Shown here piece after piece: positions 34,431-42,889 of a stretch of DNA of 64,000 bases; position 1 is the first letter of the stretch; each line of letters starts with the position of its first letter. The notes under the pieces were generated by a model, which worked only from the letters and a program-made list of their open reading frames with translations, was not told the DNA's origin and searched no databases. The stretch lies in assembly GCF_001421885.1 (NCBI RefSeq), contig NZ_LMLH01000028.1, positions 209,757 to 273,756 of the forward strand, written 5' to 3'. Source of the DNA: Pseudomonas sp. Leaf48. Lineage in GTDB: Bacteria > Pseudomonadota > Gammaproteobacteria > Pseudomonadales > Pseudomonadaceae. Both the position numbers and the translations under genes were made by a program.

Positions 34431-35933
34431 ATGCCGCAATCCAAAGCCAAGAATCTGTCCCTGATCGCCGCAATCGACTTGGGCTCCAACAGCTTTCACA
34501 TGGTCGTGGCCAAGGCCCAGAATGGTGAAATCCGTATTCTCGAGCGTCTCGGGGAGAAGGTGCAGCTGGCTGCCGGTATCGACGAAGAACGTCACCTCAA
34601 CGAAGAATCCATGCAGCGCGGGCTCGACTGCCTCAAGCGCTTCGCCCAACTGATCAACGGTATGCCCACTGGTTCCGTGCGGATCGTTGGCACCAATGCC
34701 CTTCGCGAAGCCCGCAACCGCAGCGAATTCATCCGCCGCGCCGAAGAAATTCTCGGCCACCCGGTGGAAGTCATCTCCGGTCGTGAAGAAGCGCGCCTGA
34801 TCTACCTTGGCGTGTCCCACACCCTTGCGGACACTCCGGGCAAGCGCCTGGTGGCCGACATCGGCGGCGGCAGTACCGAGTTCATCATCGGCCAGCGCTT
34901 CGAACCGCTGCTGCGCGAAAGCCTGCAAATGGGCTGCGTGAGCTTCACCCAGCGTTACTTCAAGGACGGCAAGATCACCCCGGCCCGTTACGCCCAGGCG
35001 TACACCGCGGCGCGACTGGAGATCATGAGCATCGAGCACGCGCTGCACCGCCTGACCTGGGACGAAGCCATCGGTTCCTCGGGTACCATTCGCGCCATCG
35101 GCCTGGCCCTGAAGGCCGGCGGCCAGGGGTCCGGCGAGGTCAATGCCGAAGGCCTGGCCTGGCTCAAGCGCAAGCTGATGAAGCTTGGCGATGTCGAAAA
35201 GATCGACTTCGAAGGCATCAAGCCGGATCGCCGGACGATTTTCCCCGCAGGCCTGGCCATTCTCGAAGCGATTTTCGACTCCCTCGAGCTGCAACGCATG
35301 GACCACTGCGAAGGCGCCCTGCGCGAAGGCGTGCTCTATGACCTGCTCGGTCGCCACCATCACGAAGACGTGCGCGAACGTACCCTCACTTCGCTGATGG
35401 AGCGCTACCACGTTGATCTGGAACAGGCAGCACGGGTCGAGCGCAAGGCCCTGCATGCCTTCGACCAGGTGGCCGAGGACTGGGATCTGGAAGACGGCGT
35501 CTGGCGCGAGCTGCTCGGCTGGGCGGCCAAGGTCCATGAGGTGGGCCTGGACATCGCTCACTATCAGTACCATAAGCATGGTGCCTACCTGATCGAACAC
35601 TCCGATCTGGCCGGTTTCTCCCGGGAAGACCAACTGATGCTCGCGCTACTGGTGCGCGGCCATCGACGCAACATTCCCAAGGACAAGTTTGCCGACTTCG
35701 GCCATGACGGCATCAAGCTGATCCGTCTGTGCGTGTTGCTGCGCTTTGCGATCCTGTTCCACCACATCCGTGGTACCCAGCAAATGCCCCAAGTGGCTCT
35801 GAAGGCCAAGGGTAACCAACTGGAAGTCGTGTTTCCGGAAAATTGGCTGAACGAAAACCAGTTGACCCAGGCCGACTTCGAAATCGAAGCGCAATGGCTG
35901 ACTCGGGTCGACATCGTCCTGACCGCTCGCTGA
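34431..35933 (+). CDS. ppx: exopolyphosphatase
   Basis: A 500-residue Ppx/GppA enzyme that releases phosphate from polyphosphate chain ends. The ASKHA phosphate loops are AIDLGSNSFHMVVAK (residues 14-28) and VADIGGGSTEFIIG near 143. A C-terminal HD-like domain follows (FSREDQLMLALLVRGHRR region). It is convergent with ppk1, so the enzymes that make and degrade polyphosphate share a bidirectional terminator. Confidence 0.96.
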   Translation: MPQSKAKNLSLIAAIDLGSNSFHMVVAKAQNGEIRILERLGEKVQLAAGIDEERHLNEESMQRGLDCLKRFAQLINGMPTGSVRIVGTNALREARNRSEFIRRAEEILGHPVEVISGREEARLIYLGVSHTLADTPGKRLVADIGGGSTEFIIGQRFEPLLRESLQMGCVSFTQRYFKDGKITPARYAQAYTAARLEIMSIEHALHRLTWDEAIGSSGTIRAIGLALKAGGQGSGEVNAEGLAWLKRKLMKLGDVEKIDFEGIKPDRRTIFPAGLAILEAIFDSLELQRMDHCEGALREGVLYDLLGRHHHEDVRERTLTSLMERYHVDLEQAARVERKALHAFDQVAEDWDLEDGVWRELLGWAAKVHEVGLDIAHYQYHKHGAYLIEHSDLAGFSREDQLMLALLVRGHRRNIPKDKFADFGHDGIKLIRLCVLLRFAILFHHIRGTQQMPQVALKAKGNQLEVVFPENWLNENQLTQADFEIEAQWLTRVDIVLTAR

Positions 35934-35943
35934 TTCGCCCCCC

Positions 35944-36041
35944 GTAGGAGCGAGCAGGCTCGCGATGAACCTGAGAGCACCGCGGGGCGTCAGGTTGCCA
36001 GCGTCATCGTTGACGATCATCGCGAACAGGCTCGCTCCTAC
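35944..36041. repeat. REP/BIME-type palindrome
   Basis: The arm GTAGGAGCGAGCAGGCTCGC (35944 onward) has its inverted copy ending at 36041, with one mismatch near the centre of the arm. It is between the convergent ppx and ppk1 genes, beside their shared terminator. Confidence 0.88.
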
Positions 36042-36057
36042 AGAGAGCGGCGCTGAA

Positions 36058-36096
36058 ACAAAAAAAGGGCGATCCACATGGATCGCCCTTTTTTCA
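36058..36096. terminator. bidirectional terminator between ppx and ppk1
   Basis: Stem AAAGGGCGATCC / GGATCGCCCTTT with loop ACAT has an A-run on its left and a T-run on its right, so it can end transcripts from both sides. Confidence 0.88.
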
Positions 36097-36110
36097 CCCG
36101 CCGACTGCCG

Positions 36111-38333
36111 TTACCGCACCGTCAGAATCGGGCTGCCCAACCGCTCCAGCAACGTCGCCTGGGCGCTGCGTGGATTCTGATTGCCTGTCGGTGTGTTGCG
36201 GATGTACCGGCCGTCCGACTGCAGGCTCCAGCTGTGGGTGTTATCGGTGAGATACAGCTCCAACTCTTTCTTGACCCGCATGATCAGCTTCTTGCCTTCC
36301 ACCGGGAAGCAAGTCTCGACACGCTTGTCGAGGTTGCGCTCCATCCAGTCGGCACTGGACAGGAACATCTGTTCATCGCCACCGTTGAGGAAGTAGAAGA
36401 CCCGCGTGTGCTCCAGGAAGCGACCGATGATCGAGCGCACGTGGATGTTGTGCGAAACCCCGGCAATGCCCGGCCGCAGGCAGCACATGCCGCGTACCAC
36501 AAGATCGATGCGCACACCTGACTGACTGGCCTTGTACAAGGCGCGGATGATCTTCGGATCGGTCAGCGAGTTGAACTTGGCAATGATGTGCGCCGGCTTG
36601 CCATCGACGGCGAACTGGGTTTCCCGGGCAATCATGTCGAGCATGCCCTTCTTCAGGGTGAACGGCGCATGCAGGAGCTTCTTCATGCGCAGGGTTTTAC
36701 CCATGCCGATCAATTGACTGAAAAGTTTTCCGACGTCTTCGCACAGCGCGTCGTCGGAGGTCAACAGGCTGTAGTCGGTATACAGGCGAGCATTGCCGGC
36801 ATGGTAGTTACCGGTGCCCAGGTGCGCATAACGCACGATTTCGCCGGCCTCGCGCCGCAGGATCAGCATCATCTTGGCGTGGGTCTTGAAGCCGACCACG
36901 CCATAGATCACCACCGCACCGGCCGCTTGCAGACGGCTGGCCAGCTGCAGGTTGGACTCTTCGTCGAACCGCGCGCGCAGCTCGATCACCGCCGTGACTT
37001 CCTTGCCGTTACGCGCCGCATCCACCAGGGCATCGACGATTTCCGAGTTGGCGCCAGAGCGGTACAGCGTCTGGCGCACGGCCAGAACGTGCGGATCCTT
37101 GGCCGCCTGGCGCAGCAGGTCGACCACCGGGGTGAACGACTCGAACGGGTGCAGCAGCAGGATGTCCTGCTTGCTGATCACGCTGAAAATGTTCTCGCTG
37201 TTTTGCAGCAGTTTCGGGATCTGCGGGGTGAACGGCAGGTATTGCAGCTCACGCTGGCTGTCCAGACCGGTGATGCTGAACAGGCGCGTCAGGTTCACCG
37301 GACCGTTGACCTGATACAGCTCGGTCTCGCTCAGGTTGAACTGCTTGAGCAGGTAGTCGGACAGGTGTTTCGGGCACGTATCGGCGACTTCAAGACGCAC
37401 CGCGTCGCCGTATCGACGGGAGAAAAGCTCACCACGCAGGGCGCGGGCCAGGTCCTCTACGTCTTCCGAATCCAGCGCCAGGTCGGCGTTACGGGTCAGA
37501 CGGAACTGGTAGCAGCCCTTGACCTTCATGCCCTGGAACAGGTCATCGGCATGGGCATGGATCATCGACGACAGGAACACGTAGTTATCGCCGGCGCCGC
37601 CGACTTCTTCCGGCACCTTGATGATCCGCGGCAGCAAGCGCGGCGCTGGAATGATCGCCAGACCGGAGTCGCGACCGAAGGCGTCGATGCCTTCGAGCTC
37701 GACGATGAAGTTGAGACTCTTGTTCACCAGCAACGGGAACGGGTGCGTCGGGTCGAGACCGATCGGGGTGATGATCGGCGCGATCTCGTCGCGGAAGTAA
37801 CGACGGACCCAGGTCTTGAGCTTGGCGTTCCAATGGCGGCGACGAATGAAGCGGACCTGATGTTTTTCCAGTTCCGGCAACAGAATGTCGTTGAGGATCG
37901 CGTACTGGCGGTCAACGTGACCGTGCACCAGTTCGCTGATGCGGGCCAGGGCTTGGTGCGGTTGCAGGCCATCAGCGCCCGCCTGTTCCCGGGCGAAGGT
38001 GATCTGTTTCTTCAGGCCGGCGACGCGAATCTCGAAGAACTCGTCGAGGTTGCTGGAGAAGATCAGCAGAAACTTCAGCCGTTCCAGCAACGGGTAGGAC
38101 TCATCCAGCGCCTGTTCCAGCACGCGGATATTGAACTGCAGTTGCGACAGCTCGCGATGGATGTACAAGCTGCTGTCATCCAGGCCGGGAATGGCAATGG
38201 CCGGCGCCGCCGGGGCGGCCTCGACCACTACCGCGGGTGGAGCAGGCTCCAGTTCCGGCGGGGTTTCGGCAATTTGCTCGACCACGGGTTGAGCGTCTTT
38301 TACGGCAACTTCAGTGAGTCCTTCGGTATTCAT
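36111..38333 (-). CDS. ppk: polyphosphate kinase 1
   Basis: A 740-residue PPK1 that makes polyphosphate from ATP. After an extended Ala/Pro-rich N-terminus of about 50 residues comes the four-domain core: SLYIHRELSQLQFNIRVLEQ, the HPFESF segment and the catalytic region GFKTHAKMMLI with the phosphorylated histidine. The extra N-terminal 45-50 residues, rich in Glu, Pro and Ala, are longer than in E. coli and probably disordered. It follows hemB by 18 bases on the same strand and so is likely cotranscribed with it. Confidence 0.96.
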   Translation of the reverse strand: MNTEGLTEVAVKDAQPVVEQIAETPPELEPAPPAVVVEAAPAAPAIAIPGLDDSSLYIHRELSQLQFNIRVLEQALDESYPLLERLKFLLIFSSNLDEFFEIRVAGLKKQITFAREQAGADGLQPHQALARISELVHGHVDRQYAILNDILLPELEKHQVRFIRRRHWNAKLKTWVRRYFRDEIAPIITPIGLDPTHPFPLLVNKSLNFIVELEGIDAFGRDSGLAIIPAPRLLPRIIKVPEEVGGAGDNYVFLSSMIHAHADDLFQGMKVKGCYQFRLTRNADLALDSEDVEDLARALRGELFSRRYGDAVRLEVADTCPKHLSDYLLKQFNLSETELYQVNGPVNLTRLFSITGLDSQRELQYLPFTPQIPKLLQNSENIFSVISKQDILLLHPFESFTPVVDLLRQAAKDPHVLAVRQTLYRSGANSEIVDALVDAARNGKEVTAVIELRARFDEESNLQLASRLQAAGAVVIYGVVGFKTHAKMMLILRREAGEIVRYAHLGTGNYHAGNARLYTDYSLLTSDDALCEDVGKLFSQLIGMGKTLRMKKLLHAPFTLKKGMLDMIARETQFAVDGKPAHIIAKFNSLTDPKIIRALYKASQSGVRIDLVVRGMCCLRPGIAGVSHNIHVRSIIGRFLEHTRVFYFLNGGDEQMFLSSADWMERNLDKRVETCFPVEGKKLIMRVKKELELYLTDNTHSWSLQSDGRYIRNTPTGNQNPRSAQATLLERLGSPILTVR

Positions 38334-38351
38334 TGAATGTTCCTGGGAGGG

Positions 38352-39365
38352 CTATTTCTGCTCTCGTAACAATTGAGCTGCGCGAACGGCAAAGTACGTC
38401 AGGATGCCATCAGCGCCTGCACGTTTAAAAGCGGTCAGGGATTCGAGGATAACCCCTTCGCTCAACCAGCCATTCTGGATCGCCGCCATGTGCATGGCGT
38501 ACTCGCCGCTGACCTGGTAAACAAAAGTCGGCACTTTGAATTCTTCTTTGACCCGGCAGAGGATGTCCAGATACGGCATGCCTGGCTTGACCATGACCAT
38601 GTCTGCGCCTTCTGACAAGTCCGCCGCCACTTCGTGCAGGGCTTCGTTGCTGTTGGCCGGGTCCATCTGATAGGAGGCCTTGTTGGCCTTGCCCAGGTTC
38701 AGCGCAGAGCCGACGGCGTCACGGAACGGCCCATAATAGGCACTGGCGTACTTCGCCGAGTAGGCCATGATGCGCACGTTTACATGACCGGCCACTTCAA
38801 GCGCCTCGCGGATAGCCTGGATGCGGCCGTCCATCATGTCCGACGGCGCCACTACCTGCGCGCCTGCCTCAGCGTGGGACAGGGCTTGCCTGACCAGCGC
38901 GTCGACGGTGATGTCGTTCTGCACGTAGCCTTCTTCGTCGAGGATGCCGTCCTGACCGTGGGTGGTAAATGGGTCCAGGGCGACGTCGGTGATCACTCCC
39001 AGCTCGGGGAAGCGGGCACGCAGGGCACGGGTGGCGCGCTGGGCAATACCTTCAGGGTTCCAGGCCTCTGCGGCGTCCAGCGACTTGAGCTCTGTCGGCG
39101 TGACCGGGAACAGCGCCAGCGCAGGAATCCCCAGCTCGACCCACTTCGCGGCTTCTTCGAGCAGCAGATCGATGGTCAGACGTTCGACGCCCGGCATCGA
39201 GGCCACGGCTTCGCGACGATTTTCACCGTCCAGCACAAACACCGGCAGGATCAGGTCATCGACAGTCAGAACGTTTTCACGGACCAGACGACGCGAAAAA
39301 TCATCACGACGATTGCGGCGCAGGCGGGTTGCAGGGAACAAGCGGTTGGCGGGGGTAAAGCTCAC
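38352..39365 (-). CDS. hemB: delta-aminolevulinic acid dehydratase (porphobilinogen synthase)
   Basis: A 337-residue tetrapyrrole enzyme that joins two 5-aminolevulinate molecules. Active-site Schiff-base lysines lie in YSAKYASAYYGPFRDA and MVMVKPGMPYLD. The Mg-type allosteric form is suggested by the arginine-rich N-terminus TRLRRNRRDDFSRRLVREN and by the Asp-rich rather than Cys-rich metal loop (VALDPFTTHGQDG). The start codon is GTG, with AGGAGTCTGCC upstream. The rest of the heme genes in the window (hemC-hemD) are 16 kb away. Confidence 0.97.
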   Translation of the reverse strand: MSFTPANRLFPATRLRRNRRDDFSRRLVRENVLTVDDLILPVFVLDGENRREAVASMPGVERLTIDLLLEEAAKWVELGIPALALFPVTPTELKSLDAAEAWNPEGIAQRATRALRARFPELGVITDVALDPFTTHGQDGILDEEGYVQNDITVDALVRQALSHAEAGAQVVAPSDMMDGRIQAIREALEVAGHVNVRIMAYSAKYASAYYGPFRDAVGSALNLGKANKASYQMDPANSNEALHEVAADLSEGADMVMVKPGMPYLDILCRVKEEFKVPTFVYQVSGEYAMHMAAIQNGWLSEGVILESLTAFKRAGADGILTYFAVRAAQLLREQK

Positions 39366-39501
39366 GGCAGACTCCTGAGCCCGCGCTTACGGGCGAGCGT
39401 GACAGTTATAAGCGACCATTATGACTAACGTATTACAGTTATGTGCACCCATGTGACAGGTAGTCGCATTCCATTGTCGTTGTAGGAAATGTTCACGTCG
39501 A

Positions 39502-39531
39502 GACACATTTGGACACTTTCATGAATGTGTC
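39502..39531. other. inverted repeat upstream of dedA
   Basis: GACACATT (39502-39509) is repeated inverted as AATGTGTC (39524-39531), and an inner GGACAC pairs with GTGTCC. It lies 43 bases before the dedA start, within the 208-base divergent gap to hemB. It could be an operator or a leader hairpin. I could not tie it to a known regulator. Confidence 0.4.
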
Positions 39532-39573
39532 CGAAGGGTTAGGCTGCGCGTTCATTTCGCCAGCACCCAGACA

Positions 39574-40206
39574 ATGCTCCAACAATTCCTGCAGGACTTC
39601 GGCTATTTTGCCTTGTTTCTCGGCACGTTCTTCGAAGGCGAAACCATCCTGGTACTCGCGGGCTTCCTCGCGTTCCGTGGATACATGGACATCAACCTGG
39701 TGGTGGTCGTGGCCTTCTTCGGCAGCTATGCCGGCGATCAGCTGTGGTACTTCCTGGGACGCAAGCACGGGCGCAAATTGCTGGCACGCAAACCCCGCTG
39801 GCAAATGATGGGCGACCGGGCGCTGGAGCACATCCGCCGGCACCCGGACATTTGGGTGCTGAGTTTCCGCTTCGTTTATGGCTTGCGCACGGTCATGCCG
39901 GTAGCAATTGGCTTGTCGGGCTATCCACCGGGACGCTATCTGCTGCTCAACGGCATTGGTGCGGCGATCTGGGCGTCGGCGCTGGCCGCTGCCGCCTATC
40001 ACTTCGGCGCGGTGCTCGAGGGCATGCTGGGCAGCGTCAAGAAGTACGAGCTGTGGGTGCTCGGCGCGCTGCTGGTACTGGGTCTGGTGCTGTGGCTGCG
40101 TCGTCGCTTCAAAAATGCCCGTCTGGCCAGAAAGATCTACGCCGACGAACAAGCCCTCAAGGCCAAACAAACCAAAGTCGACGGCCCTACGACGCCCACC
40201 GAGTGA
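39574..40206 (+). CDS. DedA/SNARE-associated membrane protein
   Basis: A 210-residue DedA-family protein with about five membrane helices. The hallmarks are FFEGETILVLAGFLAFRG (residues 19-36, with the conserved acidic glutamate), GSYAGDQLWYFLGRKHG and FRFVYGLRTVMPVAIGLSG with conserved arginines. Members flip or carry undecaprenyl or other lipid phosphates and affect membrane potential and polymyxin resistance. The 3' end overlaps the convergent sterol-desaturase gene by 20 bases. Confidence 0.92.
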   Translation: MLQQFLQDFGYFALFLGTFFEGETILVLAGFLAFRGYMDINLVVVVAFFGSYAGDQLWYFLGRKHGRKLLARKPRWQMMGDRALEHIRRHPDIWVLSFRFVYGLRTVMPVAIGLSGYPPGRYLLLNGIGAAIWASALAAAAYHFGAVLEGMLGSVKKYELWVLGALLVLGLVLWLRRRFKNARLARKIYADEQALKAKQTKVDGPTTPTE

Positions 40207-41422
40207 TGCGGTTTCTGCAGCAGTAGAGACCGATACCGCTCACCAGGCTGTAACTGAGCAGGCCGACCCAGCCCACCACGCTGGCCGGCCACAGCCCGAC
40301 CAGCGGCGCCAGCCACATCAGCGGCACGTTCGACGCCAGCCGCAGCAGTTCCAGCTTCAACGCCCAGGGGCGATTCTCCAGCGCCACACCCAGCACGAAC
40401 AATCCCCATGCCACAGCTCCCCAGCCCAGCACCAGGGCGGCCGTCGGCAAGTGCGCCTGCAGATTCATAACATAGCTGCCAAGAGCGATGTAGACGCAGA
40501 ACTGCAGCAAGACATAAAGCTGCTGCCTGGGGTCCAGCGCCACCTCGAATTTGCGGAACTGACTCAGGTCCGGCTTGCTCATCGGGTATTTGGCAGCGAC
40601 GTCCGCCGGCCGCCAGCCGGTGCGCATGAACCAGATTCGCAGCTTGTCCCACAAGCGCTCGGCACGTCGTGCGTCCGCCCCTAACTGCACGTAGAACTGT
40701 ACGTTCGCCCACAGCGGGTTCCAGCTCGCCAGTGGCGTGGTCACGCCAAAAACAACCGGCTCGTTGTCGTCTTCTTCCTGGAATGACCCAAACAGACGGT
40801 CCCAAATAATGAACACACCGCCGTAGTTGCGATCCATGTAGAGAGCGTTCTGTGCATGGTGGGCCCGATGATTGGAAGGTGTGACGAAAAACCACTCGAA
40901 CCAGCCGAGCTTGGGAATGTGCCGGGTGTGCACCCAGAACTGGTACAGCAGGTTCAGCGCCGCGACACTGACGAACACCAGCAAAGGCACACCGAACACC
41001 GCCATCGGCAGATAGAAAATCCAGCTCAGCAGAAAACCGCTGCTGGTCTGGCGCAACGCCGTGGAGAGGTTGTAGTCCTCGCTCTGGTGGTGCACCGAAT
41101 GGGCGGCCCAGAGGATGTTGCGCTCATGCCCCATGCGGTGCAGCCAGTAATAACAGAAGTCGTAAAACACGAAGGCGAACAGCCAGACCCAGACACTGTC
41201 GACCGACAGCTCGAACAGTGCCAGGTGCTTGAGCGCAAACCCGTAGGTCAGCAGTCCCACACCCTTGGTCAGCAGGCCAGTGGTGGTCGACAGCACGCCG
41301 GCACTGATGCTGTTGATCGAGTCCGCGAGCCGATAGTTGCGCACTCCGCGCCAACGGTCAGCCAGCAATTCGATGGCGATCAGCACGAAGAAAAACGGCA
41401 CCGCATACAGAATGAAGTCCAT
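40187..41422 (-). CDS. sterol desaturase/fatty acid hydroxylase family membrane protein
   Basis: A 411-residue di-iron membrane protein. Three histidine boxes are present: HRMGH, HSVHHQSEDYN and NHRAHHAQN. They lie within the first 200 residues between hydrophobic helices. The C-terminal half adds further membrane segments not seen in the shortest family members. Substrates of bacterial members are lipids of unknown identity. Convergent with dedA and overlapping its last 20 bases. Confidence 0.9.
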   Translation of the reverse strand: MDFILYAVPFFFVLIAIELLADRWRGVRNYRLADSINSISAGVLSTTTGLLTKGVGLLTYGFALKHLALFELSVDSVWVWLFAFVFYDFCYYWLHRMGHERNILWAAHSVHHQSEDYNLSTALRQTSSGFLLSWIFYLPMAVFGVPLLVFVSVAALNLLYQFWVHTRHIPKLGWFEWFFVTPSNHRAHHAQNALYMDRNYGGVFIIWDRLFGSFQEEDDNEPVVFGVTTPLASWNPLWANVQFYVQLGADARRAERLWDKLRIWFMRTGWRPADVAAKYPMSKPDLSQFRKFEVALDPRQQLYVLLQFCVYIALGSYVMNLQAHLPTAALVLGWGAVAWGLFVLGVALENRPWALKLELLRLASNVPLMWLAPLVGLWPASVVGWVGLLSYSLVSGIGLYCCRNRITRWAS

Positions 41423-41537
41423 GATGCGTCCCGATCGGATTCCAGAGGGCTGATCGTATGTGTAGCCGCGAATTTACCCTATGGCAACGAGTGACAAATT
41501 AGTGGACATTTAGCGCCATGAATCTGGAGAAAAGCCC

Positions 41538-42206
41538 ATGAGCAAAAAAGTTGCAGTGATCCTTTCCGGTTGTGGCGTGTACGACGGCGCCGAGCTCCAC
41601 GAGAGCGTCATCACCTTGCTGCGTCTGGACCAACGCGGTGCTCAGGTGCAGTGTTTTGCACCGGACATCGCACAGATGCATGTGATCAATCACCTGACCG
41701 GCGAGCAGATGCCCGAGTCGCGCAACGTGCTGGTGGAATCGGCGCGCATCGCCCGGGGCAACGTCAAGGATATCCGTGACGCGAACGTCGAAGACTTCGA
41801 CGCCCTGATCGTGCCCGGAGGTTTCGGTTCGGCCAAGAATCTTTCCAACTTCGCCAGCGAAGGCGCCGCCTGTAGCGTACAACCCGATGTCCTGGCTTTG
41901 ACCGAAGCCTTTGCCGAGGCCGGCAAACCGGTCGGGCTGATGTGCATCTCGCCGGCCCTGGCGGCAAAAATCTACGGCCCCGGCGTGACCTGCACCATCG
42001 GCAACGACACTGACACGGCCGCCGCAATGAACAAAATGGGCGCGACTCACACCGACTGCGCGGTCAGTGACATTGTCGAAGACAAGGCACGCAAGCTGGT
42101 CAGCACTCCGGCGTACATGCTGGCGCAAAGCATCAGCGAGGCCGCAACCGGGATCAACAAACTGGTCGACCGCGTGCTAGAACTGACCCACGAAAATGAT
42201 GCCTGA
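41538..42206 (+). CDS. elbB: ElbB-type DJ-1/PfpI glyoxalase-like protein
   Basis: A 222-residue class I glutamine-amidotransferase-fold protein. The opening KKVAVILSGCGVYDGAELHE and the nucleophile-elbow segment GLMCISPALAAKIYG (Cys) identify the ElbB family, linked in E. coli to isoprenoid biosynthesis and to glyoxalase-like activity. TCTGGAG lies upstream of the ATG. It stands alone between a membrane hydroxylase gene and a palindromic repeat. Confidence 0.92.
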   Translation: MSKKVAVILSGCGVYDGAELHESVITLLRLDQRGAQVQCFAPDIAQMHVINHLTGEQMPESRNVLVESARIARGNVKDIRDANVEDFDALIVPGGFGSAKNLSNFASEGAACSVQPDVLALTEAFAEAGKPVGLMCISPALAAKIYGPGVTCTIGNDTDTAAAMNKMGATHTDCAVSDIVEDKARKLVSTPAYMLAQSISEAATGINKLVDRVLELTHENDA

Positions 42207-42216
42207 CACACATACA

Positions 42217-42309
42217 CTGTAGGAGCTGGCTTGCCAGCGATGGCGCCCGCCGATTCAACATAGATGCTGGGCGTTAGATCGCTATCGCTGGAAAGCCAGC
42301 TCCCACAGG
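42217..42309. repeat. REP/BIME-type palindrome
   Basis: The arm CTGTAGGAGCTGGCTTGCCA (42217 onward) pairs with GCTGGAAAGCCAGCTCCCACAG at the right end. This variant has AGCTGGCTTGCCAGC in place of the AGCGAGC core. It separates the convergent elbB and yaiI genes. Confidence 0.82.
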
Positions 42310-42324
42310 GGTTCAATGCAGTTC

Positions 42325-42780
42325 TCAAGGCTTGCGTGATAGCCGGGTAAGAATTCGGTCCAGCGCATTGGCAAACGCCTGTTTTTCCCGCTCGCCAAAC
42401 GGCGCCGGCCCCCCGCTCATTTGCCCCTGTTCGCGCAAATCGGTGAACAGGTTGCGCACCGCGAGCCGGTCTCCCATGTTCTGCGCATCGAATTCCTTGC
42501 CCCGCGGATCCAGCGCAGCCACACCTTTCTTGACCAGACGGTCGGCCAGCGGCACATCGCTGCAGATCACCAGCTCACCGGGAACCGCGTGCTCCACCAG
42601 GTAATCATCGGCCGCATCCGGACCACTGGGCACCACGATCAATTTGACCAGCGCCAGGCTCGGCTTGATCTGCGGCTGCCCGGCCACCAGCACCACTTCG
42701 AACTGACGCTTGAGGGCGAACTTCACCACCAGGTCCTTGGCTGCCCGGGGGCAGGCGTCGGCATCGATCCAGACACGCAT
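42325..42780 (-). CDS. YaiI/YqxD UPF0178 protein
   Basis: A 151-residue PIN-like-fold protein of UPF0178. It begins MRVWIDADACPRAAKDLVVK, with the diagnostic DADACP motif, and has ADRLVKKGVAALDPRGKEF farther on. The acidic cluster suggests a nuclease-type metal site, but no activity is established. The ATG at 42780 is chosen because the family starts exactly here; the frame continues upstream into the palindrome. Confidence 0.9.
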   Translation of the reverse strand: MRVWIDADACPRAAKDLVVKFALKRQFEVVLVAGQPQIKPSLALVKLIVVPSGPDAADDYLVEHAVPGELVICSDVPLADRLVKKGVAALDPRGKEFDAQNMGDRLAVRNLFTDLREQGQMSGGPAPFGEREKQAFANALDRILTRLSRKP

Positions 42781-42807
42781 GTGTTTTTTCCTCATCTGAA
42801 AGCACCA

Positions 42808-42864
42808 CGGGCAAGCCACGCCCCTACAGGTTAACGCTAAACCTGTGGGAGCGTGGCTTGCCCG
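42808..42864. repeat. compact palindrome (REP-type)
   Basis: CGGGCAAGCCACGCCCCTACAGGTT (42808-42832) is repeated inverted at 42840-42864 with one mismatch, leaving a loop of only 7 bases. It lies in the 109-base gap between the yaiI start and the iron permease stop on the same strand. Confidence 0.85.
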
Positions 42865-42889
42865 CGAATGTGAGCGCAGCGAATGCTGT

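Noticed and set aside
36588..38336. 582-codon plus-strand frame opposite ppk1
   Set aside because: It shadows the PPK1 gene on the opposite strand, has no ribosome site and no family features.
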